Counted from the stretch's first letter, positions 1 through 8,671 are shown. The stretch is 64,000 nt of DNA from Actinomycetota bacterium (GCA_014360685.1 JACIXB010000014.1:176884-240883); one strand, 5' to 3'. The notes: a model not told the origin generated them from the sequence alone. Numbers and translations: made by a program.

Positions 1-1
1 C

Positions 2-463
2 ACGGGTTTTTCCGTTTCTTTCCTGAGCAAGTTGGAGAACGGCAAGACCACCATCACCGTAAAGAACCTCATACGGCTTCTGGGATTCTACGGGGTGACG
101 CTGCCGGAGCTCTTTTCCGAGAGCTCCACGCGCAAGGTGACCTTCAAGCGGGAGGAGAGGAAAAGGGTCAACAGCCCGGAATCGGTGGTGCTGGAGCTGC
201 TGGTGGAACAGGAGGGGGTTTCCATGGAGCCCATCCTGGGCACCTTCAAGCCCCGGGCACGATACCAGGAACCCATAGTCCATGGGGGAGAGGAACTGGC
301 CCTGGTAATAAAAGGCGAGTTCCGTTTCGAGCTGGGAGGGGAGGCCCATCACCTGAGGGAGGGCGACTGCGCCTATTTCCGCGGGGGCGAACCCCACGCC
401 TGGGAAAACCTCTCCAGGGAGGACGGGGTGCTCCTCATGGTTATCACCCCGCCCAGCGTCTGA
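2..463 (+). CDS. XRE-family regulator with cupin sensor domain (5' truncated by window)
   Basis: The reading frame is open from the first bases, so the true start lies outside the window. The visible start of the protein (SVSFLSKLENGK then ITVKNLIRLL) looks like the recognition helix of an XRE/HTH_3 domain, which a start at the in-frame TTG at 32 would cut in half. The C-terminal two thirds is a single cupin barrel, with the conserved glycine-rich turn and the paired EGDCAYFRGGEPHAW segment. Proteins of this architecture are soluble one-component regulators in which the cupin senses a small ligand; the ligand cannot be told here. It reads towards the heliorhodopsin gene 325 bp downstream, but the gap argues against an operon. 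The family call is secure; the target genes are unknown. Confidence 0.85.
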   Translation, partial: TGFSVSFLSKLENGKTTITVKNLIRLLGFYGVTLPELFSESSTRKVTFKREERKRVNSPESVVLELLVEQEGVSMEPILGTFKPRARYQEPIVHGGEELALVIKGEFRFELGGEAHHLREGDCAYFRGGEPHAWENLSREDGVLLMVITPPSV

Positions 464-787
464 GGATACCGGGTGCCCTCCGGCCCGGGAAAACCCGGGT
501 TGTGGTCTGCACGTTCGACAGGCCGCGCAGCACGGCGAGCGGCCCTTGGGTCTCGCCGGCAGGCGTGAGGTGTGGACCTCTCACGGCCCCATCTTCTCGA
601 CGATGTTCGTCACCGCGGAAACCGCCAGCCTTCCGCCCGCCGGCCGTGAACCCGGTACTCCCCGCCGGGGCTCGAATATATGTCCCGCGGCCGGGGAATA
701 ATTCTAAGGCGGCCGGGTTTTAGGTCCGGGTGCGCTAATCCTGCGGGAAAGGAACGTCGGAAGAAGCTCGGGAAGGGAGGGTGCTCC
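464..787. other. Intergenic region, no gene seen
   Basis: About 320 bases between the XRE-cupin gene and the heliorhodopsin gene. The short open frames here have no recognisable protein character. The only clear signal is the ribosome binding site GAAGGGAGGG just before the heliorhodopsin start. Confidence 0.6.
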
Positions 788-1576
788 ATGGTGGAAGAAG
801 TAATGGAACGGGAGAACGCATATCGAAGGCTCCGCCTCTATAACGCCGTGATGGCCGGTCTCCACTTCCTGCAGGGTCTGCTCATGCTGGCCTTGAGCAG
901 CGACTTCTCCCTGCCGGTGACCACCAACTATCTCAAGTCAGACCCGGCCGGCTTCAAACAGCCCAGCCTGCCCGAGGTGGTGGGCCACCTGAGGATCGGG
1001 CCCCTGGTGGCCGCCTTCCTCTTCATGAGCGCCTTGGCCCATTTCCTACTCACCATGCCGCGCATCTACGAGTGGTACGTGAGGAACCTGAAAAAGGGCA
1101 TAAACCACGCCCGGTGGATCGAGTACTCCTTCAGCGCCTCCCTGATGATCGTGGTCATAGCCATGCTCTCGGGGGTCTACGACCTGGGCACCCTGATACT
1201 GCTCTTCTTCCTCAACGCCATGATGATCCTCTTCGGTTGGATGATGGAGCTGGACAACCAGAACACGGAAAAGACCCGCTGGACCGCCTTCTGGTTCGGC
1301 TGCCTGGCGGGTATCATCCCCTGGGTGGTCATCGCCCTGTACTTCTTCTCCGCCGTGGCCGACCCGGAGGCGGACGTGCCTACCTTCGTGTACTTTATCC
1401 TCCCCATCCTCTTCGTCTTCTTCAACATCTTCGCCCTGAACATGGTCCTGCAGTACAGGAAGGTGGGGAAGTGGAGGGATTATCTCTTCGGGGAGAGGAT
1501 GTACATACTGCTCAGCCTCCTGGCCAAGTCCGCCCTGGCCTGGCAGGTTTTCGGGGGCACCCTCCGCGGCGGATGA
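788..1576 (+). CDS. Heliorhodopsin (retinal-binding membrane photoreceptor)
   Basis: The 262-residue protein has seven hydrophobic segments and the heliorhodopsin hallmarks. The retinal Schiff-base lysine is Lys247 in the last helix, within LLAKSALAWQVFGGTL. The carboxylate counterion is Glu112 in helix 3, within RWIEYSFSASLM. Their separation of 135 residues is nearly the same as the E107/K241 pair of heliorhodopsin 48C12. The long loop after helix A (SLPVTTNYL onwards) is also typical. Type-1 rhodopsin pump motifs such as DTD or NDQ are absent. Heliorhodopsins are light-sensing proteins inserted with the N-terminus inside and have no demonstrated pumping; some have been reported to bind glutamine synthetase. 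The start at 788 is chosen because GAAGGGAGGG lies six bases upstream; an in-frame extension to 680 has no such site. No retinal biosynthesis gene is in the window. Confidence 0.93.
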   Translation: MVEEVMERENAYRRLRLYNAVMAGLHFLQGLLMLALSSDFSLPVTTNYLKSDPAGFKQPSLPEVVGHLRIGPLVAAFLFMSALAHFLLTMPRIYEWYVRNLKKGINHARWIEYSFSASLMIVVIAMLSGVYDLGTLILLFFLNAMMILFGWMMELDNQNTEKTRWTAFWFGCLAGIIPWVVIALYFFSAVADPEADVPTFVYFILPILFVFFNIFALNMVLQYRKVGKWRDYLFGERMYILLSLLAKSALAWQVFGGTLRGG

Positions 1577-1647
1577 TGCGAGGGGTTCCAGGCGGGAGGA
1601 GTGGCGGGGCGGCGTATGGCTGAGCCGGTCTGGAATTCAAAATAGAT

Positions 1648-1672
1648 CCGGCATCCCGCACAGGGATGCCGG
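1648..1672. terminator. Hairpin terminator between convergent genes
   Basis: Perfect 10-bp stem CCGGCATCCC / GGGATGCCGG with loop GCACA, lying between the stops of the heliorhodopsin gene (+) and the surface-protein gene (-). Read on the minus strand it is followed by a T-rich stretch (ATTTTG), so it best fits termination of the minus-strand gene and may work both ways. Confidence 0.6.
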
Positions 1673-1682
1673 AAATCGGTCT

Positions 1683-3866
1683 TTAAGGATCGCCTGTGTC
1701 AACCCCTCGCGGTGGCCTGGTCCGCTTCTTGCGGGCATGCCGGGATCCGGCCAGGGAAAGAAGCCCCATGGCCAAACCCAGGGACAGGAGGGCGGTCCCG
1801 CTTCCCGTGCCGCAGGGCGAGCTGACCGTAAACCCGCCGGCCAGCCTGGCCTCGCTCCCGTCGGGGTTGGTCACCACCACGTCGTAGGAACCCGGCTCCG
1901 CGCCCCAGGTCACGAGGGCGCATTCGATGCGGCTTTCCGAAGCCACGTTCACGCCGGTGGCGGTGATCACCGCCGCTCCCTTCTCCAGCCTCACCGTGGC
2001 TTCGGGCAGAAAGCCGCTGCCCTCGATGGTGGCGTTGAGGGAGAAGGTGAGCTGTGAACTCTGGTCGGGCTGGATGGACAGCACCATAAAGCCGGTGCCG
2101 TAGTTGAAATGCACGCTGTTGGAGGTCCCGTTGGAAGTGGTGACGAAGACGGGCACCCTCAGGTTGGGAGCTCCCATCTCCGGGGCCCGGCACACTATCC
2201 GGGTGTCCGTCCAGGACTCCACGGAAGCGGGCCTGTCACGGAAGATGACCGTGGACCTCTCCTGGCTGGACCCGAAGTTCGCGCCCTCGATGGTCACCAA
2301 ATCGTAGCTGCCTCCGGAGGCGGGGGAGAGGGAGTGGATGACCGGGGCCGGCCCCCCGTATCCCCCATCCGTGGTGTGCAGTATCATGTAGCCGCCCACC
2401 GCCCAAGCCGTGTCGCCGTCCACGGCGCTGATGTCCGTCGTCTGCACGTGGGGATAACTCAGGTAATCGTCCAGCTGGTAGCTCCAGCTCACCCCCCCGT
2501 TCACCGTCCTGGCGATGCCCGTGTAGGGAGGCCATCCGGCGGAAGAGGCCACCCAGATGTCCTTGGGGTTGAGCATCTCCGCGCCGCTGTAGGGTACGTA
2601 GATGCTGGCCGTCTGGGCGGGGTTGAGGGTGGTCCAGGAGGCCCCCCCGTCCGCCGTTTTGCGGCATTCCGGGTTGATCTTTACCGATGGCACGGAACCC
2701 TCGACCATGGTGCCCCAGACCATGGCGTTTTGGGCGTCGTAGGCGGCTATGCGACACCAGCTCCGGTCCGTGGGTCCGCTGGATGCCCAGTTGGTCCCCC
2801 CGTCGGTGGTCCGTAGGATGACCCCGGTCGTCCCCATAAGCATGATTTCCCCTCCCGCCACCCAGGCGGTGGCGCCGTCCACGGCGGCTATGCTGTACAG
2901 GTTGTGGTGGTGGTTGAGCACCTGGACTTCCCAGCTCGTTCCGCCGTCCCGGGTCCTGATGATGAACCCCCTGTCCAGCGAGGCGTTGGGAAGCCCGCCC
3001 CCCACCACCCAGCAGTTGTTCTCGTCCACGGCGGCGATGTCGTAAACGCAGTATCCCGGCTGGGAGGAGACCATGCGCCAGGTGGCGCCTCCGTCCACGG
3101 TGAGGAGGAGGGCCTCCTCGCCGCCCGCCCAGGCCACCCGGGGACTGGCCGCCGCCACCGCCCAGAGGTTATTGGTGACCCCCGAGTCCTGTTGCCTCCA
3201 GGTGTTCCCCCCGTCGGTGGTCTTGAGGATGGTTCCTCCCATCCCCACCGCCCAGGCGGTGTCGGCGTCCGCCGCGGAGACGGAGAAAAGGATGGCGTTG
3301 GTCCCCGGATCCTGCAGGCGCCAACCCCTGGTCGGGGGCTCCATGACGGTGAAAGCCACCTTGTTGGAGGTCACGCCGTTTACGGTCACGCTGACCTCCA
3401 CGGGTCCGGGCGAAAGGTCGGCGGGGATCCTGAAAAGTATCGCGCCCTCCTGCCATTCGAGGATGTTGTTGAGGGGCACTATCCGGGTGCCCAGGGAAAG
3501 CCAGGAATCCCTCCCGTAGGATTCGGGGGAAGACAGGCTCCCGAAATTGCTCCCTCCCAGGGAAGCCGTGGATAGGGGATGCCCGGATGTAGGGGTTATG
3601 GAAGTTATTTCCGGGACGAGAGGCGGCTCTGCCCCCCCGTCGGTAGTCTTGAGGATGGTACCATTGTAACCGGTTACCCAGGCTGTATGCTCGTCGGCCG
3701 CCTCCGCGGCCGTGAGATGCACCGAGGTTCCCGAATCCTGGGGATACCAACCCCGTGGCTCCTCCGCCAGGCTGGGCGGACTCGAGGTCAAGGGCGGAAT
3801 AAGCAGGAAGGCGAGGGCTAGGGAGAAAAAGAGGCAGAAAAAAGTCCTTCGGCGCGCGCGGGTCAT
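1683..3866 (-). CDS. Large secreted surface protein with BNR/Ycf48-like repeats and IPT/TIG domains
   Basis: The 727-residue protein starts with a signal peptide (basic RARRR, then a long hydrophobic core). It has a mosaic of repeats ending in the Asp-box-like pattern TTDGG(xxW), each with a preceding xxDxxTAWAVG strand. These form a BNR/Ycf48-like beta-propeller. Three IPT/TIG (immunoglobulin-like) domains are inserted: one near residues 85-170, splitting the first BNR unit from the rest, and two after about residue 505. The C-terminus has Cys-Gly-rich SSPCGTGSG, a hydrophobic stretch, then HARKKRTR, which resembles a cell-surface sorting or anchoring tail. The likely role is an extracellular structural, adhesion or polymer-binding protein; the Ycf48 name does not imply photosynthesis. 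The gene stands alone. The function is inferred from architecture only. Confidence 0.8.
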   Translation of the reverse strand: MTRARRRTFFCLFFSLALAFLLIPPLTSSPPSLAEEPRGWYPQDSGTSVHLTAAEAADEHTAWVTGYNGTILKTTDGGAEPPLVPEITSITPTSGHPLSTASLGGSNFGSLSSPESYGRDSWLSLGTRIVPLNNILEWQEGAILFRIPADLSPGPVEVSVTVNGVTSNKVAFTVMEPPTRGWRLQDPGTNAILFSVSAADADTAWAVGMGGTILKTTDGGNTWRQQDSGVTNNLWAVAAASPRVAWAGGEEALLLTVDGGATWRMVSSQPGYCVYDIAAVDENNCWVVGGGLPNASLDRGFIIRTRDGGTSWEVQVLNHHHNLYSIAAVDGATAWVAGGEIMLMGTTGVILRTTDGGTNWASSGPTDRSWCRIAAYDAQNAMVWGTMVEGSVPSVKINPECRKTADGGASWTTLNPAQTASIYVPYSGAEMLNPKDIWVASSAGWPPYTGIARTVNGGVSWSYQLDDYLSYPHVQTTDISAVDGDTAWAVGGYMILHTTDGGYGGPAPVIHSLSPASGGSYDLVTIEGANFGSSQERSTVIFRDRPASVESWTDTRIVCRAPEMGAPNLRVPVFVTTSNGTSNSVHFNYGTGFMVLSIQPDQSSQLTFSLNATIEGSGFLPEATVRLEKGAAVITATGVNVASESRIECALVTWGAEPGSYDVVVTNPDGSEARLAGGFTVSSPCGTGSGTALLSLGLAMGLLSLAGSRHARKKRTRPPRGVDTGDP

Positions 3867-3992
3867 TTTTCCACACCCCCCATGACCGGCGATTCCCGGA
3901 AGCCGTCCTACCCCTGATCAAGTTACCGGAGTGTTAATTTATTATATCAGATTTGTTATTCTTGTGAAGTATGATTTCATGGAGGTTCCGGT

Positions 3993-4745
3993 TCAGCCGC
4001 CCTGTCGGTGGATGAACTCCATGCAGCGCCTCACGATGAGGTCCTTGTCGTAGTCCAGGGTGGCCACGTGGTAGGAGTTCTCCAGCCACACCAGTTCCTT
4101 GTCCTTCGAGCTCACGTGGTCGATGATGTAGGGACCGTTGGCCGGGGGCACCACGTGGTCCTCCCGCGAGGTGAAGACAAGGATGGGGGCGGTTATCTTG
4201 GGGAGGTCCCTCCTGGTGATCTTCATAAGTTCATGGAGCTCAGCGGCGGCGCGCACCGGAACCTTGTCGTAGCACAGCTCCTTGGAGTCGGGATCCTTGA
4301 TGTCGCTCCCCACGCCGGGTATGGTCTTCAGGACGTATTTGAAGATCGGCGTCAGGGGCATGAGGGGGCTGAGCCTGGCCACGGCGGCGTTGATGGGAAT
4401 GAGCCCGGCCACCCGGTCGGCGTACTTCTCTCCGAGGTAGCAGGTGATGGTCCCCCCCATGGACAGGCCGGTCACGAAGACCTTCTCGCAGCGCTCCAGG
4501 AGCTCCCGGAGGCCTTTCTCCGCCTCCCCGGTCCATTCTTCCCAGGTCCGCCCGGCCATGTCCTCCACGCTGGTGCCGTGCCCCGGGAGCCGGGGGCCGA
4601 GGACCGTGAAACCGGCCTCCGCCAGGCCCTCTCCCAGGGGGCGCATGCTCTGGGTGCAACCGGTGAAGCCGTGCACCACCAGGACCCCCGTTTTTCCTCC
4701 CTCGAAGCGGAAGGGCTGCGCGTCCGGCCATACTTCCTCGGGCAT
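3993..4745 (-). CDS. Alpha/beta hydrolase, carboxylesterase/monoacylglycerol lipase type
   Basis: The 250-residue cytoplasmic protein is of the Est30 carboxylesterase type. HGFTG near residue 25 forms the oxyanion-hole segment. GLSMGG holds the nucleophile Ser95, with Asp196 in SREDHVVPP and His226 in SYHVATLDYD completing the triad. The length matches the family. GGGAGGTGGACA precedes the ATG. The family hydrolyses short or medium acyl esters or monoacylglycerols. It reads the same way as glpK 190 bp upstream, so a lipid-to-glycerol link is possible but not proven. Confidence 0.88.
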   Translation of the reverse strand: MPEEVWPDAQPFRFEGGKTGVLVVHGFTGCTQSMRPLGEGLAEAGFTVLGPRLPGHGTSVEDMAGRTWEEWTGEAEKGLRELLERCEKVFVTGLSMGGTITCYLGEKYADRVAGLIPINAAVARLSPLMPLTPIFKYVLKTIPGVGSDIKDPDSKELCYDKVPVRAAAELHELMKITRRDLPKITAPILVFTSREDHVVPPANGPYIIDHVSSKDKELVWLENSYHVATLDYDKDLIVRRCMEFIHRQGG

Positions 4746-4934
4746 TGTCCACCTCCCTTTCCTCTCGCCGCGGTATGCGAAGAAAAGGCTTCAGAGGCTC
4801 TTCTTCGCGTCGGGAGCCCTCGGTTATCGGCGGCCCCTTCCTTCCGCGGCCGCTTCACGTCTTCCCGGCCAAACCCTGGATCATTATCCCGCCCCCTCCC
4901 GGAGAAAGACGAGCTCGAGGGCGGTTTCCGCTCA

Positions 4935-6428
4935 TTACTCCAGTACCCAGTCCAGGCTGCGCTCCACGGCCCGCCTCCAGTAGAGGCGCATGCTCCGCGT
5001 CCGCTCCGTCGCCGAGGGATCGGGAAGGGCTTCGCGGTCCACCCTCCAGCGTTCCTCGATCTCTTCCAGGTCTTTCCAAATACCGGTGGCCAGCCCGGCG
5101 AGGAGCGCTGCCCCCAGGGACGTGGTCTCCGGGACCACGGGCCGGCGCACGGGGACGCCCAGGAGGTCGGCCTGGTACCGGAGGAGCATGTCCATCACGC
5201 TGGCCCCGCCGTCCACGCGAAGTTCCTTCAGGGTAATACCCGTCTCCTCCACCATGGCCTCCACCACGTCGCATGTCTGGAGGGCCATGGACTCGATGAC
5301 CGCCCGGGCCACGTGCGCCCGGTTGGTGCCCCGGGTCATGCCGATGAGCAGGGCACGGGCGCGGGGATTCCAATACGGAGCGCCCAGCCCCACGAAGGCG
5401 GGAACGAAATACACTCCCCCCGTGTCCTCCACCCGGGAAGCCAGTTCCTCGATCTCCGAGACCTCGGATATGATCTCCAGCCCGTCGCGCAGCCAGTTCA
5501 CCGCCGCGCCGGTGATGAATATGGAGCCTTCCAACGCGTAGGTGGTCTTGCCGGCGATGCCCCAGGCCACGGTGGTGAGAAGCCCCTTCCGGGAGAGGGT
5601 GGGCCGCTCGCCGGTGTTCATGAGGACGAAGCTTCCCGTGCCGTAGGTGTTCTTAGTCATCCCAGGGCGGAAGCAGGCCTGGCCGAAGAGGGCCGCCTGC
5701 TGGTCCCCGGCGATACCCGCCACCGGGGCGGAAACCCCCAGGAATGACGAGGGATCGGTCTCTCCGAACACGCCGCTGGAATCCTTGACCTCCGGGAGGA
5801 GGGAGGTGGGGACCCCGAAGATACGCGCCAAATCCTCGTCCCAGGAAAGGGCGTGGATGTTGAAGAGGAGGGTGCGGCTGGCGTTGGAGACGTCGGTGGC
5901 GTGGACGCGGCCCCCGGTCAGGCGGTGGAGGATCCAGGAGTCGATGGTCCCGAAACACAGTTCCCCGGCCTGGGCTCGCCGCGCGATATGCGGCTCGTTC
6001 TCCATGACCCAGGTCAGCTTGGTCCCTGAGAAATAGGGGTCCAGGACCAGCCCCGTCTTTTCGTGGACCTCCTCTTCCAGGCCCTCTTCCCGGAACCGGG
6101 AGCAGATTTCGGCGCTGCGCCGGCACTGCCAGACGATGGCCTTGCGCACGGGTTTTCCGGTCTCCCGGTCCCAGATCACCGCCGTCTCCCTCTGGTTGGT
6201 GATGCCTATGGCGGCCACCTCGCCGGGCTGGATCCCGCCCTCCTCCAGGGCGCGGCGCACGGTGTCCACCGTGCACTCCCATATCTCCTCGGCGTCGTGT
6301 TCCACCCAACCGGGGCGGGGGTAATATTGCGGGAATTCCTGGGAGTGGGCGGAAATCACCCGCTGGTCACGATCGAAGCAGATGCACTTGGTCCCCGTGG
6401 TCCCCTGGTCTATGGCCAGCACGATCAT
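4935..6428 (-). CDS. glpK: Glycerol kinase
   Basis: This 497-residue FGGY-family kinase phosphorylates glycerol to glycerol 3-phosphate with ATP. Its N-terminal phosphate-binding motif AIDQGTTGTKCICFD, the GWVEHDAEEIW segment and the GITNQRET stretch are characteristic of glycerol kinase rather than xylulokinase. The actin-like second domain carries the YALEGSIFITGAAVNWLRD segment and LRVDGGA. The length is standard. AAAGGAGGACGGC precedes the ATG. No facilitator (glpF) or glycerol 3-phosphate dehydrogenase is adjacent, and the second FGGY gene (17801) belongs to another subfamily. Confidence 0.95.
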   Translation of the reverse strand: MIVLAIDQGTTGTKCICFDRDQRVISAHSQEFPQYYPRPGWVEHDAEEIWECTVDTVRRALEEGGIQPGEVAAIGITNQRETAVIWDRETGKPVRKAIVWQCRRSAEICSRFREEGLEEEVHEKTGLVLDPYFSGTKLTWVMENEPHIARRAQAGELCFGTIDSWILHRLTGGRVHATDVSNASRTLLFNIHALSWDEDLARIFGVPTSLLPEVKDSSGVFGETDPSSFLGVSAPVAGIAGDQQAALFGQACFRPGMTKNTYGTGSFVLMNTGERPTLSRKGLLTTVAWGIAGKTTYALEGSIFITGAAVNWLRDGLEIISEVSEIEELASRVEDTGGVYFVPAFVGLGAPYWNPRARALLIGMTRGTNRAHVARAVIESMALQTCDVVEAMVEETGITLKELRVDGGASVMDMLLRYQADLLGVPVRRPVVPETTSLGAALLAGLATGIWKDLEEIEERWRVDREALPDPSATERTRSMRLYWRRAVERSLDWVLE

Positions 6429-6531
6429 GCCGTCCTCCTTTTACACCCTGCCGGCTTGCTTAGCGCCCGCTTGGGCGGGGCGTTTTTCTCCGGTGAGCGC
6501 CCGGCCGTGGGCATCGTCCTGCCGGGCGCGG

Positions 6532-8115
6532 TCATTCTTCCCCGCTTTCCTTGCCCTCGTCAAGGCTCAGCGGAACCTGTGATCCCGTCTCCTCCTCGTC
6601 TTTCTCCGGCCCGCCCACCTTTCGGAAGCCGGGAGCCCCCGGCCTCATGTCCAGGAAGCGTTTCTCCCGCCCCTTGGTTTCCAGGCCCAGCCTCTGGAGG
6701 AGTCGGGGGAGGCTGTGGAAGACGATGCGGGTGGGGGCGACCTCCACTTCCTTCTGCAGGAGATCATAGAGCTCACGTTCCAGGTATTTCCTGGAAATTC
6801 CTTCCGCTGGGGCGATGTGCAGGTGCAACTCGTCGAGGTCGTAAGGGTCGTCGTTGTGCTTGCGGATCTCCAGTTGCCATTCCAGTACGTCCTTGTGCCC
6901 GGAAAGCAAAGGGTAGAAGGCGTTGAGGTCCACCAACGTCCCCTTAAGCTTGGTGAGCTCGAACTCCTTGTACTCCGAGGTGCGGTAGATCTCCATCCCC
7001 AGCCGGGGAAGGGAACGCCCGCAGTAGGGGCAGGGCTCGTGGACCACCCCGCCCTTGACCAGGTCGCCTGTGCGGAAGCGCAATAGCACGCTCCCCCGCC
7101 AGTTTATGTTGCTGTACACAATCTCCCCGTCCCGGCCCTCTTCCACGCGGGAGCCGGTTTCCGGGTTGATTATCTCCACGTATTCCATGTCCGGGAAGAG
7201 GTGGTAACCGGAGCTCTCCTCCCGGGAAAGGGCCGAGGCTCGGCACTCGCTCCAGGCTACCCGGCCTTCCGTGAACCCGTAGGTGGAGATGACCGCCGGC
7301 CGCTCCGAACCCACTTTACCCAAGAGCTCGAGCATCTTGCCCTTCAAGCCGGGAGGAAGCCCGTCTCCTCCCAGGATCACGGTGTGCAGGTTGGAGAGGT
7401 CGCGCCCTTCCCGGGCCGCCAGGCGCAGCAGGTGGTAGGCGTAGCTCGGCGTGGCGGTGAGCACCGTTCCCCGGAGGCGCTCCAGGGCCTCGAGAATGCG
7501 CTCCGTGCCCAGTATGCGTCCGCCTCCCGTGTGCAGGGCGGGCATCCCCACCGCCTCCACGGCGAAGTAGGTCATCCAGAAGGCCAAGTGGGGAGCAAAG
7601 GGAAAAGCGTTGATGACCATATCCCGCCGGTCGAGGCCCGCCAGTTCGAAGATGCGCCTGCCGGCTTCCCGCATCCTCTGTAGGTCGTAAGGGGTGTAGA
7701 GGATGGGAGTGGGAAGGGCGGTGCGCCCTATGGTGAAGTGATAATGCACCGGCGAGAACTCGTGGTGCAGGAGCCTCGCGTAGCCCTCCTTCCCATGGGT
7801 AAGCCTGAGCAGGCGCTGCCGCCAGCGTACCGCGGCGCGGGATTTCATTTTCTCCCCCTCCGGCCTGAGCACGAGGTGGAAGGGGATCTCGGGATCCTCG
7901 GGGAGTGGCGCGATGTCCGCCTTGGTGGTGAAAGGTATGCAGGACAGGTCCTTCAGGGTCTTTATCACCCCGGGCTTGATGCGGTTGTAGTCGAAGAGCT
8001 CCCGGTAGTAGGGGCTCATGGGGTAGACCAGTTCGCGGATGAAACGGACCAGGTGTTGCTCCTGTGCCGCCATGTACTGCCTGGGCGGCAGGCGGTCCCA
8101 GAAGGTCTTGGGCAT
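6532..8115 (-). CDS. Phenylacetate-CoA ligase-like adenylate-forming enzyme
   Basis: The protein is about 527 residues with the PaaK/CapK layout: an N-terminal MSPYYRELF segment, a central nucleotide-binding half with the ATP-site motif TYGFTEGRV, and a C-terminal lid. The phosphate-binding loop, usually SSGTTGxPT, reads TIGRTALPTPILYT here, a marked divergence. A Cys pair (PCPYCGRSLPRLG) could form a small zinc knuckle, seen in some PaaK relatives. The enzyme probably activates a carboxylic acid as its adenylate, then the CoA thioester; the substrate is unknown. The start at 8115 is chosen because GGGGAGGAGGGGAG sits directly upstream; a longer frame to 8136 would translate the ribosome binding site. 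No phenylacetate pathway genes are nearby. Confidence 0.8.
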   Translation of the reverse strand: MPKTFWDRLPPRQYMAAQEQHLVRFIRELVYPMSPYYRELFDYNRIKPGVIKTLKDLSCIPFTTKADIAPLPEDPEIPFHLVLRPEGEKMKSRAAVRWRQRLLRLTHGKEGYARLLHHEFSPVHYHFTIGRTALPTPILYTPYDLQRMREAGRRIFELAGLDRRDMVINAFPFAPHLAFWMTYFAVEAVGMPALHTGGGRILGTERILEALERLRGTVLTATPSYAYHLLRLAAREGRDLSNLHTVILGGDGLPPGLKGKMLELLGKVGSERPAVISTYGFTEGRVAWSECRASALSREESSGYHLFPDMEYVEIINPETGSRVEEGRDGEIVYSNINWRGSVLLRFRTGDLVKGGVVHEPCPYCGRSLPRLGMEIYRTSEYKEFELTKLKGTLVDLNAFYPLLSGHKDVLEWQLEIRKHNDDPYDLDELHLHIAPAEGISRKYLERELYDLLQKEVEVAPTRIVFHSLPRLLQRLGLETKGREKRFLDMRPGAPGFRKVGGPEKDEEETGSQVPLSLDEGKESGEE

Positions 8116-8268
8116 CTCCCCTCCTCCCCTTCTCAAGTCCTCGGATCCGGCTGTGCGTTCCTCAAGCCTCGCCTAACGATACTATCATGAAAGGGTGAAT
8201 CGGCGAAGGAGCAGCGGAAGTGGTGGATGCCGGACGATGATCCATGATCTGAGGGAATAGGCGGGGTA

Positions 8269-8352
8269 TGGTGCCGTCGGGGGATTCGAACCGTCATGGA
8301 GCCGGGATAGTAAGCGGCCTCCGTGTCAGGAATTCGTTGCCGCGCCAACGGC
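8269..8352 (-). pseudogene. Degenerate tRNA-like sequence (valine-type anticodon arm remnant)
   Basis: Read on the minus strand, GCCGTTG at the 5' end pairs with CGACGGC at the 3' end, followed by ACCA, giving a perfect acceptor stem with encoded CCA (one G-U). A consensus T-loop GGTTCGAATCC is present and CTGACAC resembles a Val(GAC) anticodon loop. However, the T-stem does not pair (GACGG against CCCCC), the D-arm is too short and an extra block of about 18 bases sits between the anticodon-like and T arms. It is therefore called a broken or unusual tRNA rather than a working one. It lies downstream of the 8672 gene and upstream of the PaaK-like gene. Confidence 0.4.
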
Positions 8353-8389
8353 GTTCAGGATGCCGGGTCAATGATCTTTCGGAATGAGG

Positions 8390-8490
8390 AAGAGCCCCGA
8401 AGGGCTCTTACCAACGCATAGTGGACGCGGCCGACTCGGATAAGCCCCCGCGGGTGAAGCCGCGGGGGCCTCGTACAGCAGCCCTCCGAG
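8390..8490. repeat. Block of strong hairpins, possible insertion-element end
   Basis: There are two strong inverted repeats. AAGAGCCC/GGGCTCTT (8390-8409, loop CGAA) is one. GCCCCCGCGG/CCGCGGGGGC (8444-8469, loop GTGAAG) is the other, and it is nested inside CTCGGA/TCCGAG (8435-8440 and 8485-8490). No protein is encoded here. The first looks like a factor-independent terminator stem. The nested GC-rich hairpin resembles those at the ends of IS200/IS605-type elements, but no tnpA or tnpB is present. Which strand is transcribed is unknown. Confidence 0.45.
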
Positions 8491-8598
8491 CAGTGAGCCA
8501 CCCGTGGTACCATGAAGCGCTTCACCTCTCCACCTCCTTCCCCCTTACTCTTGGGTACAACGCCCTCCCTTCATGCCTGCGCTCATCTTGTCCCCAAG

Positions 8599-8656
8599 GA
8601 ACACCCCGGTAATCTCCGGCTCGGCATGGTATCCCCGGGGTCTTTTTGATGCCTCC
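8599..8656 (-). terminator. Possible terminator downstream of the 8672 gene
   Basis: Read on the minus strand, a GACCCCGG arm preceded by an A-tract pairs with CCGGGGTG further on, enclosing a loop of roughly 20 bases that holds a smaller GCCGAGCCGG element. It lies directly after the stop of the 8672 gene. The long loop and weak T-tract make this a low-confidence call. Confidence 0.3.
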
Positions 8657-8671
8657 CGGATCCTTCAGCCC

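Noticed and set aside
1683..3866. Photosystem II assembly factor Ycf48
   Set aside because: The BNR repeats are shared, but a signal peptide, IPT domains and a surface-anchor-like tail point to an extracellular protein; no photosynthesis genes are present.
8500..8550. T-box-like CGTGGTACCATGAAGC on the + strand
   Set aside because: The conserved AGGGTGGNACCGCG is not matched and no + strand aminoacyl-tRNA synthetase or amino-acid gene follows.
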